From contig JACATO010000049.1 in assembly GCA_018389105.1 (NCBI GenBank), positions 868,001 to 932,000 of the forward strand: 64,000 nucleotides of DNA, given 5' to 3'. How positions within the stretch are numbered: position 1 is the first letter of the stretch; each line of letters opens with the position of its first letter. The position numbers and the translations under genes are program-made. The notes below the pieces were generated by a model. It ran no database searches and was not told the DNA's origin. It saw only the letters and a list, made by a program, of their open reading frames with translations. Origin of the DNA: Nautilus pompilius. Taxonomy: Eukaryota > Mollusca > Cephalopoda > Nautilida > Nautilidae. Below are positions 36,001-48,729 of the stretch, one piece after another.

Positions 36001-38640
36001 AAAAAAATACAAAAAGAACAAGAAGATCTACTTCTGCAGCAGATATGACAAAAGATTTACTAACTTTGATAAAATTTAGACCACCACAAAAGTTTTATAG
36101 GCCTTCATGAGGTTTATGGAAAATCTACTGGGTAATTATTTCAACTGTATGTACATGCCACAATAAAAATCACATTTGCTTCAGTGGTGCTCATCTTGTT
36201 CTGGCAGGATTCTGTATATAATAGAGATCTTAAAGTCTTTAGGACACAATTCATGCAATGTCATAGCTGGAAAATGGTTCAGTGTATAAAAGTGAAAATT
36301 GGAAACATGACTATCAGCACCTTGGAGACAAGAGGAGTCAATAAAAGGAAATTAAGACATCAGGAGGAATATTTCTACATTGTGTGCAATGTGTCCTTAC
36401 CTCATTCTAAACTACAATATCCAATCAAGGAGTAATGTTGAAATCAGTAAATTTCAACATGTTTAGGGGAAAGCAAAGGCTCATCAAAACGAGAATAGTC
36501 CAGGGGTTTTTATTTGTTAATATCCTGCAATTATGCTGGTCAAACTTGGAGTTGTTTTATGCACATGATGAACATAAGCACAAAATCATGCTAAGCTGGT
36601 TGATCTGATCCAATCAGTTCTTGATGATTTAAATATTACTTGAAGGACTTTTTGAAAGGCAGTATGCCTATTCACTGAGATTACATGTTTTTTTCCACAC
36701 TGCCTCTTCTGTTGTATGTGCAATTTTTAAAATTTCCACAAGGGTTGCTGGCCATCCACTTCTCACTTAGTCACAAAGACTGACATATTCTGTACACTGC
36801 ATGGAACTTGACAAAATCTTCTGCACTCACTAAAAGGTGTTTTCTGTAATGTTCCCATTTTGGTGGAAGTGTTTTTCATTAATAGTTCCTTTTCTTGTGG
36901 AGCCATGCTGGAAATTCCTGTAGTGAACATCCATTTCTTTTTATTTGCATAATTATGCAGCACAGAGATACAATTATGCTTCCAGATATCAGCCATTTAT
37001 TTCCATTTATTGGCCTATTTCTCATGCGCTGATAATCATGTTCCTTATTTTTTATCTCCATACTTTGTACCATTTCTAATTTATGACATTGTTGAGTAGA
37101 TGCTAACTCATAAGGGGAGATAACTCAAAATAAAAATCAGAAGGAAAATGTTGAATTCTCTCTTTTATTGAATATATTTATCTCAAGTAACTGCATATTT
37201 AAAAGTTCAAATGATAAAGAGCTTCCTACATTAATTGCATAATGTGGCTATGTGCAATAGTTAATTTAAAAAATTCTAATCACTTCAGCAAATAACTGAT
37301 TGCATTAAAATAAATACAAGGCTTGGAATCCAATTTCCTATGAGCACTAAGAGACTAGCAGCCAAAATCCATGATAAAATAGGCCACATAATCCTTTTAT
37401 CCTAATTTTTAAAAAATTCATTGGCAGCTGTGGCTCATGCTACATCAAATTGTTATATTTGATCTTTTTAATTGGTTAAAACTTGTTTTGTTGAGATTCT
37501 AAAAGGTGATGCAGCACTGTGACCTTTCATATGAATGGGAGAAATAAAGCACATTTTTGTTGTTTTTTTTTCTGCAACTGGCAGATTCAGTTGCCATAGC
37601 CTGGTCATTTACCTGGTGAGTGTAGGTCTATAGTAAGGTGACGTAAGTCTCACAAAATGTCCAATTCTGGCTACAGTGTCTTCAGATTCATTGGTTAACT
37701 TAATTGCAAACTAATTTTAAAAAATAAGTAAAAAGATACATAATTTCCAAAGCAAATACATGAAGTTCCAGCAGTAAATCTCACTTTTTGAAATCAAAAA
37801 TTACGGAGGTTAATTAAAAGCAGATTATTTTCTATTATAGTATAGCTTTTTGTTAAAAAATCAACCTACTTAGTCTTCTATCAGATCTTCTCATTGATTC
37901 TTTGCATAACTGAAAATGAGTAGGTAGAAGTTTTATTTTCAATAAGCAAGTTCTCTACTTCATGCTTGTATATAAATTACTCTAGAAGTTTTTGTTTCTT
38001 AGTAATTTTATGGTATCTAAATTTCATGATGATTAAAATCCATAAACATAAAAGCAATCTAAGCCAATATCTGTAATGTGTAGATAGGTTAACCATTATT
38101 ATAATTATGACTATTGGCTTGGGCGTGACTGACTATTTTCACTTTTCAGAACTTGCTCATTCTGTTTGTTATTGTTTTCCACATACTTTAGTTTTCTTCC
38201 ATTTCAGTTAGAAGACTTTCTACTTCAATTTTCTGGATGGCTTACTGTAGGCAAAATATGTTATTGTTGTCTCTAGCGTGGCTAGCTTATATGACTTCAG
38301 GGAGTCTCTGAGGACTCATGTTAACATAAACAGTATAATTCATTATAAACAAAATACAAATGACTAATACACAGGGAATACTGTTCTTATAATAATAAAA
38401 ATAAGGGATTTCTATTCAGATGCTCAGGAACATTTAATTATTTTAGTTAGATGTCTTCATGTGATCTTATTTATTCATCTATGTTGGTTTATAACTCTTG
38501 GATGAGAAACTGGGCTTTTGAATGGAGACAAATCTATTTTAGAACAAAAAAGGAAAAGCATTTTTTCCTTTGAAACATTTAGGTTTAGACTAAGAATAAA
38601 TTTTTTTTTGGTGTGTGCGTGAGTGGTGTGTGTGAAAGTT
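36001..38640. other. SOBP intron, non-coding
   Basis: A+T-rich. Open frames at 36184-36435 and 36763-37073 lack known motifs. Confidence 0.55.
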
Positions 38641-38649
38641 CGTGTATAC

Positions 38650-39155
38650 GTGTGTATCTCCGAGGAGAAGGGAGTGGAGGGTGGTGGCCGAAGCCGTGTG
38701 GAGGTGGCCAAAACCCGGTGTGGAGCAAGCTCCCGTTAAGGCCTAAAAGGCCGGATTGAGGCGCCGAAGCACCTTGTGTATCTGGCCGCCGAGGCAGCCA
38801 GAGTTAGGGGCGCAAGTGCCCCACGTTAGAGTGACCGCTTCCCCAGCCAAAAACCAATCATGGGAAAAAAGGCCTCAGCACGTCAAGTCCGAAAACCGGT
38901 CTCGATGACCCTAACCTTCCCAGCAGCCAGATAGGCAGGCCAAAGGCAAAAAGCGCCCCTCGCCTCCACTCTTTTCGGGCAGAGGACTTTCCGTCTACAA
39001 AAGCCACTAAGCAGAGTACTCGCCTCCCCACCCCCATAAGGTTGACCCCAATTGACCTCGCCAAAAGGGCGTGGTCTTTGGTCTCCACTCCAAGTGGTAG
39101 GTTGAGAGCATGATCCACCATAACCTCGCCTTGATCTTTTTTTTTTCCCGTTAGG
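38650..39155. repeat. GC-rich, CpG-containing island, probably part of an unidentified transposon
   Basis: About 500 bp of abruptly higher G+C with many CpG, unlike either flank. Short repeated phrases occur: GGCCGAAGCCGTG and GGCGCCGAAGCACC, AAGGCCTAAAAGGCC, and GGCCGCCGAGGCAGCC. On the + strand AATCATGGGAAAAAAGGCC (38857-38875) would give MGKKASARQVRKPVSMTLTF before running to a stop; on the - strand 38858-39160 is open for 100 codons. Sharp composition edges suggest an inserted element, perhaps the 5' end of a LINE. It is not recognised. Confidence 0.45.
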
Positions 39156-39244
39156 GTCAAAGAAATTTTATTTAAATTTCGATTAGTAACAAAAATTGAT
39201 AATTTTTTAAAAATGAAAACCTATGGTCGTAAAGGATTTTAGCC

Positions 39245-39320
39245 AAAATTAGTTTACATTGAGACTGCGAGCCGGCTACCCAACCAAATGCTCTGACCAG
39301 TAGAAAGATGTTTTCTCACC
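39245..39320 (-). repeat. Possible tRNA-like SINE head
   Basis: The reverse strand contains ACTGGTCAGAGCATTTGG (A-box-like TGGTCAGAGC) followed by GCCGGCTCGCAGTCTC in the place of a B box. The spacing suits a tRNA-derived promoter but the B box is weak. Confidence 0.3.
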
Positions 39321-42300
39321 CAGAAATTTAGAGTCGAAAGAATTTAGTTAAACAAAAGCATATATTTATCTTATTTACTTGTAGCTCCTTTCTTCACAGC
39401 ATGCGTACCTGAGCCATCATTTGTTTAGTAGGTTCAGACCAATAGCATCAATTAAAAATAAATGGTTCTCCAACCCAAGATCTGCATATAAGTTTTGATG
39501 GCTTGCTACTTCATTATTCCAATATTAGCTTTGAAAAAAAAAGAATAAAAAATCCTTATATAAATTTGCAAAACTTCAATTAGCTAAAGATGCTGATAAT
39601 ATACCACCTGCTGAGTAACCCTAGAAAATAGGGATTCATATTTGCAGAAAGGCTATATTGCTTTTATTTTCCTCTAAAGTAAAACAAAACACTTTAAGAA
39701 ATCAAATTACCTAAATTAACTTTTTTTCAAGGTAGATAGATTCAAAAAATAATAATAAAATAAAATTACATAGATCCAGAGATATCAGCATTTGTAGCTG
39801 GATTTCTGTTTGTGATTATTAAATCTGAAAGTTAGCATGCATTTTATGTAGGTAGTTTGGTTTTGGTGCCTGTATTTTTGTTTTGTTATTGCTAAATAGC
39901 ACTGAGTATTAGGGATGGTTGGCGTGCATTGCTCAATCATCCAAAATTACCATCAGGTCCAAAATAAATATATATATATATATATACTCAGACTAGCTTC
40001 AAAAAAAAAGAGAGGGGCAGCTGTGTGTATCTGGTTGTTATAAAGGTATCATTTGATGCAGAATGTAAATTTATGGTGTGAAATTGTTGCTGTTTTATTT
40101 TCTATTGTGTTACTCAACAAGAGACTCCAGGGTCTGCGTATTGCTTATCTGTCATCTTATCTTAGAGTAGTATCAGGTTCTCATCCCCTTGCTGCACTGA
40201 ACAGAACCCTCAGACACTTTGCACCAACATGTGGCCCAAGCTGTAATTTTAGAAAATGACAAAAGCCTTAGCACCCTGACAGCTTTAAACTAGACTTGAC
40301 AAACTATCCAGCTTTGTTCCTCTCCTGGAGAGGATTAGATTTCTTGTATATAATGTATAAAGGAGACACCTTAATTTATACGTGCAGCTTTTTTATAAGT
40401 TTAAGTTTCATGTTTCATTGGACAAAGCAACAATTTTTATCACTCAAACCCAGTAGAATAAATTTTAATTCTCATGTGTTATGCCAGAAGTCTGAATTAC
40501 AAAGAAAAGGGAAGGGAGAAGGGAAATGTCATAATGTTCCCATCCTGATTATAATTTTTATCTTCATCCTTTTTCAAGTTTATTTTGTGCATTAAACAAA
40601 AATTTTAATACTAAATAGAAAGGGAACTAAAAAAAATAAACTTTTCAATGTTTACTCAGGTATTAAAAGACTAGAAACTGCTTATTAACAGACAAAAGAA
40701 AAACTGCTAGTCTGAAAGTTGATTCTTTAATTTTCTGTTGGCCTCAGATAAATGATCCATGTTAGAAGAAAATGAGTTAGTATTTCATGTCCTAGCAGTC
40801 TGTCTGTTTCACAAAAAGTAACCTCATACAACCCTGCAGAGAGTTGATCTCACTTTGAAATAGCAGTCTGCCTTTTGATTCCAGATTCCAACCTATCAAC
40901 TCTCCAGCAGGAGTCATCAATTCTTTGGTAATAATCCTGCTTGGATTTTTATTTGTCATAACTTAATTTACCATACATCTGAAGCATAAATAAATATCTA
41001 AGTTTTCTGAATTGTTGGTTGTTTGTGGATGTGCTAGAGTCATAATTAATATAAACTGTTTTAAACTCACCGATAAACTGTGCAAATACTGTATATACAA
41101 TTCTCAGTAACTAAATCAAATATATATCTTATCTTATGCTACCTTCCTTTCCAGACAGTTTGAGCAGTGCAGTTAAACCTAAAGTTTAATATAAGAAATA
41201 CTTGGCATTATGTGGATATTATAGTTGATACAAATCATGTGTCTTTCAAATTTATGTTATTAAAGTTTTTAAATCAGTTAAACACAATAAAATTAGGACC
41301 ATAATTTAATAAACAAAAACTGTTTATATGTGAGCAGTTGTTCATTTATATCAAATGGCCAGATGATAAATAACACTTTTATCCATTTGTAATCTCTCTC
41401 TTTTTTCCCCTTTCAACTCTTTATAATTTTATTTAATGTATTGATGAATTAAGTAAAATACAAAATTACTGTTTTAATCAACAGCTACTTTGATTTTTCT
41501 AAATTTCTGCCTGACCCACCTGGAAAATGAAAAAAAAAACTGTACGATGGATTTATTTGGAAATTAAACTCAAACACTTTAAAATGCATCATTTAGTTGT
41601 GTTGGCTATATATAATAAGTACATATGCAAAAAGTATCAGAAATTGAGTTTGAACATCCACAACAACAAGTTTATTACTTGATCTATGTCTTAATGGGGT
41701 AAACAAGCTACATAAAGTAGAGATCTTGATGGCCAGTCAAGCATGTTGATGTTCTGCCATAAGAAAGCTTGTCAGCCTTGTTATGAGGGGGATATATGGG
41801 TGGGGCATTGTCAAGCTACTTCAGCTCTGTCATTGTTAAGTAACGTTTCTGTAGATAGCCATGTTAGTTGATTGTTATGGTACATTAGTGGCCTAACACA
41901 GGATTGTTGGTGGTATTACTTCATGATAGGATACAAATGGGCACATCCCACTGAGCTAGGACCATCTTTAGGAAAGCTTTACCATGGGACATGCCTAAGG
42001 CATGGTCTCTATCTGCTTGTTCCAGTCAGTGGGTCATCTCGTCACTTTGTAAGACAACATTCATTGTATAGGTAAACAGTCCAAGTACAAACAAACGAAA
42101 ACCTATAGGTTGCACCTACTCCATATTTCATGATATCATCCTATTAAACCCGTGAAATTCCAATAACACGAATGTCTGCAAATATATAGTTTCATTGGCA
42201 TATTATTATAAGTCAGATTTCTTAGAAAGAGTTTTGCATCTTTAAAATGTTTGATTTTATATAGAATTTAAAATGATTATTAAATGCTTATAGCATTATA

Positions 42301-42530
42301 TCAGAAATTTAAATGAACATGAGGGAAATTGCTGATTGTAGACCAGAAACAGGGTTTTCGTTTATTTGTGGTAGATTTACTTAAGACAAGTTTTCATTAA
42401 CAAAGGAAAACAAAATTAAATTCTTTATTTATTTAGGATCATCATTTATTTGATTTATTTCTATGGTCTAGTTAATTTCTAAATACAAATCTAGTCACAC
42501 CTCCATAAAGAAAAAAAAGAAGAAAGAATT
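39321..42530. other. SOBP intron, non-coding
   Basis: No recognised exon. A (TA)n run is at about 39967-39986. The frames 40053-40595 and 41872-42075 are of ordinary composition but match nothing I know. Confidence 0.5.
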
Positions 42531-42534
42531 CACT

Positions 42535-42600
42535 GTAGTACAATACTATTGTTTACCTGTAGCTATCAGGTGTTAGGCAGGTAAATGATATTGTGCTAGG
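42535..42600. repeat. Imperfect inverted repeat (stem-loop)
   Basis: ACAATACTATTGTTTACCTG at 42540-42559 pairs, with few mismatches, with CAGGTAAATGATATTGTGCT at about 42578-42597, leaving a loop of about 18 bp. It may be the residue of a small inverted-repeat element. The following 200 bp (to about 42830) has SINE-like composition without clear boxes. Confidence 0.55.
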
Positions 42601-42604
42601 GATA

Positions 42605-45380
42605 GTTAGCTGAAATGCTCACATTTGTATGAGTGGTTGTAATGCTACCCAGGGCTGAAAGTCAAACCTCCAGGATCCATACTTTTCACACCCACAATAA
42701 CTCATCACCTTTACCTTGAAACAATCACCAACCATCCTCTGGTATAGGGCAGCCATAACAACTGTGCAGTCAGGGTGAGCTGAGAAGACCACGGTTTAAC
42801 AGCATGGCATGTAAATCTATGGGTCAGTGAAACTTTAGTTGAAAATACCCATATTGCATGTATGTCCATGAGTTTCATAAGTGCAATATGTTACTGTGGA
42901 CTAGGAAAATGAAACACCAGTAAGGAGTTAACTTTTAAAGCTGTTTATCTTCCCTTTCTGATTTTGTTGGCCTCATTTTTTTAAAAGAGTTAAGTTGCTT
43001 AATTTTATACCATAAATGCGACACTGGAAAATATTTTTGGGTTGTCTTAGATGGTTAATTCAAAGGCATGGTATCTATTTGAAAAAGACAAAACAGGTTT
43101 ATTACTGCTTTTTAGTTATTTGTTTAAAGAATGATATAGTTTCTTATCTGTAGGCATATAGTAATCAAGGTTTCCTCAGTTATTAACACTCAGAGTAACA
43201 GTGCCCTTGCATACTTTTAAAATGGCACAGCATTTACCACATGAACTTTGTACAAAATTTGTGTAAACAGTTTTCACATTTTTGCAAATGACAATGAACA
43301 TAGTTTCTGCATGCAAATGCACTAGATAATATGGAATGTCATCTTTAATTCATCATGAATGTCAAACAAAGAAACAAGAGTCCATCTTTATGCTGTTAGC
43401 ATACGCATGGAATTAAATAGGAAAGATGGTGAATTTCAAGCAAATATCAGATAAATAGCTTTTTTTTGCTTTATTGTGGTCTTTAAAGATAAAATAAAGG
43501 TGAATTTGTTTTTAGTCCAGTGTTGTTGACATTAAAGATGGCTTTATTGTTAAAATTAATAATTACAAATCATCAAATGCATGTAAGAAATAATTTTATA
43601 CTCTGTTAACGTTACTACATCTTGTGGTTTTGAGTCCTTTTAGATTGAGAATAAAAAAGTAGCAGCAGTATCATAACTTGGTTGAATTTGGCACATTGCA
43701 ACATCTTGCACAATATCTTCTTGACAGAAAAGCTGTGATGTTGTCTATAGATGTAAGAAAACCATAAAAGTTTATGTTTAATGAAATTTTGTTGAAGTTA
43801 ATGGAGTTATTGCAGAAAATTGTTTTGTTTGGGAGTGAATTAAGTTTTTTTTAACCAGATTATAGGTTTGATTTAAGAAGTAATTTCCTGTTTTGGAAAA
43901 AAAATGCATTGAGATTATGTTAGTACAAGGAGATTTAAAGCCATTTTGACTCACACAAGGAGAACTTCTTCCTTCTCTGCCCAGCACAATATTGCTCTCA
44001 GTTTTTAATTTGAACAATCTTAGGAGGTGGCTTCTGTTTGTCACGCGCTGATGTTGAGCCTGGGCAAAGCTTTCTCTTGTTTCATTCAGTGGCAATGGAT
44101 AAATCCAGAGTAGTTTTTCTTTTACATACAAAACATTTTTCAAATAAAAACTCTTTTAATCAGCCATCAAAGAACTGATTTGAGCCCAATAACTTTGACT
44201 TTTTTTTTAACAGGTTGAGTAAGTAAAGCAAAAATAAAATTAATATAGACAAATGTGGCAACTTATGTTTCCTTCTTTTTTCATCCTGGCACTGAAACTT
44301 TGCTGAAATAAATTTAAGAAGGAGAAGAACAATGAAACTATTTTGGAGAATTCACCAGCAGATGCTCTAGTTTTGGCTATATGCCGTTTTTTTGTCAGTA
44401 CACATGTAGTAGAAGACAGATTACAGCACCAGCATCCAGCATAGAATCTAGGCTGGCTGCTAACACTAATAATTACCAGTAAGAATTTGAATCATGTGGC
44501 AGGTTGGCTCTGATAATGTAAAACACTTTTAGGCAGCAATGACACTGATTAACTCTGTACTGGTCATGCACTAACTTCTGCAAACCTCCCCAGTTAGAAG
44601 CTTTGTTTTTGGACTAACCCCTTATGCTCTGGCTTCTTGTCACCTCTAGTTGGAAAGAGGGCAGCAACTTTCCTTTATCAGCTTTTTTTTTTTAAAACAG
44701 TTATAGGTTCATGACTGTAATCTTTGGTTAAATAATTTATTTACTCAAACTAATCTGAATAATTTGTTTGGGTGATAGACTTCAACTTCTCTATTGTTTA
44801 CATTTTTTTAATGGTATTTACTCTCCACTTTGCAACTATAAAGTGGAGGCCCCAGCCAACCTCTGGGCCCTTTAAATTATACTATAACAGTTTTGTATTA
44901 TACCATATTTAAAGTAATATGTTATTGTACTAAAAATTTAAATAAATGAATAAAATAACAAGTATATTAATGTGGCCCTTTTTTGATTAACAAGTCAAAC
45001 ATTTAAAAATGGAGAGAAACTAACTGATGTTTTTAAAACCCTGATAAAACAGAAATAAAAACAGTTATCAGTCTTCAATATGCAGTAGCTCTTTGAGTGT
45101 TTTCTTTAATAAGATATCCCCTTGTATGGAATTTCCGCAATATCTGCTTAAAATGGCAACGAGAAACAATTTAATTTTTCTCAAAGTACTTTTATTAATG
45201 GTATAGATTGATTTCTGAAAAAATTCCTCTTTTGGAAATTGGAGAGTTGATGCCTTTTTACTAGAAATTATTTTAAAAATAGATTTTCTTCATTATACTC
45301 TCCACTAAAATTTTACAAAGAACAGTATATTCAACTATATAGCATAATTTATAAAACACTGCTCCACATTTTAGGTTGTT
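42605..45380. other. SOBP intron, non-coding
   Basis: No exon recognised. The 121-codon - strand frame at 43778-44143 has no known motif. The part at about 44390-44660 is less A+T-biased. Confidence 0.5.
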
Positions 45381-45384
45381 TTGA

Positions 45385-45540
45385 CTCCTCTTTCACATCC
45401 TTGAGGAAGTGGTTCACTACATATACAACTCAAACCCTCCATGGGCTAGGGAGTTATAGGACATTCCCATCAGTCTTGGCTGTTCAAACCCAGGCCCCTT
45501 TCTGAAGATCTTCTAGCCAGATGCTTCATCAGTAGTAGGC
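45385..45540 (-). mobile_element. tRNA-derived SINE candidate, a different family
   Basis: The reverse strand reads GCATCTGGCTAGAAGATCTT (A box TGGCTAGAAG) and, about 25 bp on, GGGTTTGAACAGCC (B-box-like). This order and spacing are those of a tRNA-like polymerase III promoter. The part beyond the head does not resemble the SINE at 14.7 kb. There is no CCA end or full cloverleaf, so it is not a tRNA gene. Confidence 0.55.
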
Positions 45541-45997
45541 AGATACATAAATTTTTTTTCATATTAGAAAAAATGTTACATAAGTATATTAAAATCTGAA
45601 TCTAGTGAACTGCAATTCTTAAAAGTAAATGTGAGTGAATTTAAACAAAAGAAATAAAATAAATAGTAGTGAACCAGAAATCTTTGAACATTATGGTTTC
45701 ATTATCAGTTGAAGAAGAGAATTGCAGTTCTAAACTAAATCACAGAGATATAATATGATAAACTGAGAGGATGTAAGGGACTAGCTCAGACAAGCAACAG
45801 AAATAATGCAGTAGAAGGATTTTTTCTTCTAAATTCAATTTTTTATGGTAAATTACCAACAGTCCATATAAGGCATGGCCAGAATGCAGATATTTATATA
45901 TATTCTAATGTTAAATAATTTGACACTGCAAGTTTAAATGATTATGATGTTTTGTTATCTTCATTATTTATTAATGTAATATATTTATTTATTTCAG

Positions 45998-46084
45998 GGT
46001 TAGCCAATGGTGAAACGGCTCTTGCTGCACAGCACCGGAATCTTGTGTCAGCACTCAACAAAAGATTATCTCACGATTCAGGCG
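45998..46084 (+). CDS. SOBP: SOBP coding exon B (87 nt)
   Basis: Acceptor ATTTATTTCAG ends at 45997 and the donor GTAGGT starts at 46085. Two bases complete the glycine begun in the previous exon, then 28 codons read LANGETALAAQHRNLVSALN and on to LSHDSG, and one base carries over. GLANGETAL lines up with GLATGNGLS of vertebrate SOBP, the short stretch ahead of the first zinc finger. The rest of the exon is poorly conserved against vertebrates as I recall them. Both flanking introns are phase 1 and the length is a multiple of three, so skipping would keep the frame and join the two neighbouring glycine codons without a stop. Confidence 0.9.
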
Positions 46085-48620
46085 GTAGGTTTTGGGATAA
46101 ACTTTTTTATTATTTACTTTTGAGTATCACTAAAGAAAACCAGACATGGCACTAATATAATTTTAAATAGATCTTGTTTTTTCCACCAACTTTCCCACTG
46201 ATTTCTGTCTGTATATATCAAAGTTCAGGAAATACATTTTAACGTCTAGTAGGTTTCTCAGCAGACATCTTTTAGATAAGTTTTGCCAGTCCTGAGCTGT
46301 TTACTGAGACCATATCATTGCATTGTGGAGACCTTTTCTTTATTATTGGCACATGTAAATTCATTTAAGATTTGATCCTGTAGTAATAATGAAACATCTT
46401 GGAATACTGGTAGAATCTCTGAAACACTGTCTGTTGTGCTTTCAGTGGTACATTGTTCCACACACACAAAACAATTATTATGTATTTATGGTGTCGAAGA
46501 GGAGACGAAGAGTGTGTGTGTGTGTGAGATTGAAAAGGTTTAAATAACCAGTTAAATAGAAAAAAAAGTACATATAACTGTTAAGGCTAAGGAGAGCATG
46601 TAGGAAGGATAATGATAAGGAATTGAAGATGGTAAAAAGTGAACTTATGAAGAGGAATCAGCACAAATCATACTCAAAATCTCATTTGTTTTTGACTCTT
46701 TCTGTCTGGTTAGAATCACAAATGCCATCATTTGTGCATATAGGTAAACTTGCTTCTCTATAGATTGTTGTTTATCAAACAATCTCAACAGAAAAACCCA
46801 AAGAAAGAGTAACCATATGAAAATTTCCCTTATGTGTGTAACAATACTTTTAAATTTAAGCTTTTTTGTGCTTTTACCCTTTTAAATGTTAGAAGATGCA
46901 TGCAGTTGGAAAATGGGATAATTAATTCTTTTGCATGTACCTTTTCATCTTTAGAAGAAATCTAGGAAATGTTATTAAAAATTGCATTAAATATTTTAAA
47001 AACCCTACAGCCACAATTAACATCATTGCATTTGTTCACTGATTGCCTGAAAATTTGATTTATTTAAAATTATCATCTATATTTATACAGTACCTGATTA
47101 TGTTGTGAATCTGAATGCAGTCATAATGCCATGGAACTGGTTCATAGACAAGCATAATAAAGAATTCTTGTTGCTTTATCTTTCCTTCTATCATAAGCAT
47201 TGAAAACATAGCATAGTTTTGATTTCTTGGGGGCACTATTATTGCTTTAACTCTTTACCACCAACAAAAATACATTTAATTTGTTACCTTAGGTTTTTTA
47301 AAACAAAACATTCAGCAGATATTCTTGATTATAAACCACAACAATAAAAGGCATTCTTGTATGAAAGTAATACAATTATTTGGCAAAAATTTGTTTTAAA
47401 ATTTACATTAGACACGTAAGTAATCTTTTTTAAATGTGTATGCCCACCATCAGTATTGTGTTGCTTTTGTTTTATTCTTTTACATGACCAGCTCTTCTGG
47501 CTAAGGTAGTCATTATTCCTTTTGTTGTGGATTACTGAAACTTTACTTAGTCACGTAGACTCTGTAATTAAATACTGTGTATCGCCACCTTTCTAAAAAT
47601 AATTCTGGCAAAAATAACAAGAGATGGCTGCTTTCTTTAGTTTCATACATGGGGCACTTTTGTGCTGGTCAAGGTTTCCTCCCCTTCCCTGTCTGGCTTA
47701 TGTTCTAGATAGGGGACATGGCAACCAATGTATACAGTGTATTAGTTTCCTTCGTGAGCAATGTGGAAACAACATTTAGTCCAAGTAACGAATTAACTTT
47801 ATATATATAATAATTTTATTTTTCATGTTGATCACACATAAGATGTGTTGTGCATATAAATGGTCATCCTAGACAGAATTCTGAAATTGGAACTCTTAGC
47901 AGTGAGATGAGTTGTTTGGACTGAAGGGGGTTGATAACTACACGGCACAAAAACAATTCTCCAATTCTGATCCAGCTGGGATTCAGCATCTAATGTTTCT
48001 TTCCTTCCAGTTGGAATAAAAATCTGATTATATTCTGCATGCCTTAAATGTATCTTGAAATCTCAGATGTCAGAACTAATTATTCGCTACTTAAACAAAT
48101 TATACATTTTCATAAAGTTATAACTCTCTGTATGATTTTCTTGTTGCTGTTTTAAAGTATTCACTGAAGACCGTCTGCCACCCAATTTGTTGTGTATCAG
48201 GTTAGTGGAAAAATTACTCTGAACCATTTTTTTTCTTTTTAAGAAAATATTATGAGCAAGGTAAAAAATATGATAATCACAATCTTTCCTTTTTCTTCCA
48301 CAAATGAACTTAAAAAACAAAAAGAAATTTTTTTTCCTGTTGCTTTTGGCTACAATAAAGTTTGACTAACAATGATTGGAACAGATAAGATCTTACTGGC
48401 TGCAAAGGAGATTATTTGAGTTTATAAACTAAAAGTATTTTCACACTTAACTATTATAATACAGTATTTAAACTGGGAGTATAGAATGTAAAACAAGCTT
48501 TTATTCACCAATAATTAAGACAAAATTTCCACAATGCATTGTCAATGGAAGTTGTCATTCTGCTTAGCTTTAGTAGAACTTGTACAGAGCTGACGGCACA
48601 GATCCTACACACTTTACTTG
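46085..48620. other. SOBP intron, non-coding
   Basis: Starts with donor GTAGGT. Contains a (TG)n run at about 46511-46526. No transposon or exon recognised. Confidence 0.6.
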
Positions 48621-48627
48621 CAACAAT

Positions 48628-48723
48628 ATTTACAATGAAAGAAAGCTCAGTTATGCCCCTTGTTTAGTATAGGTGGCAGATTACTATTGCATTGTTGGAA
48701 TGTTTACTTAATTACAATTATGC
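48628..48723 (+). repeat. Dispersed repeat family R1, copy 2
   Basis: Same block order as 30725-30852 and the same orientation: ATATTTACAATGAAAGAAAG, then CCCCTTGTTTAG, GCATTGTTGGAATG and AATTACAATTATGCA. The following TTTAACTCCTTCCCTGCCAA and AGTCAGAGATCCCCGA (48730-48770) may belong to the element. Confidence 0.6.
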
Positions 48724-48729
48724 ACTCAC

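Noticed and set aside
40053-40595. Possible LINE coding fragment
   Set aside because: Two consecutive frames have normal composition, but I could not match any RT or endonuclease block.
43778-44143. 121-codon - strand open frame in the intron
   Set aside because: No domain, no splice context and no transposon motif. It is of ordinary length for chance in 64 kb.
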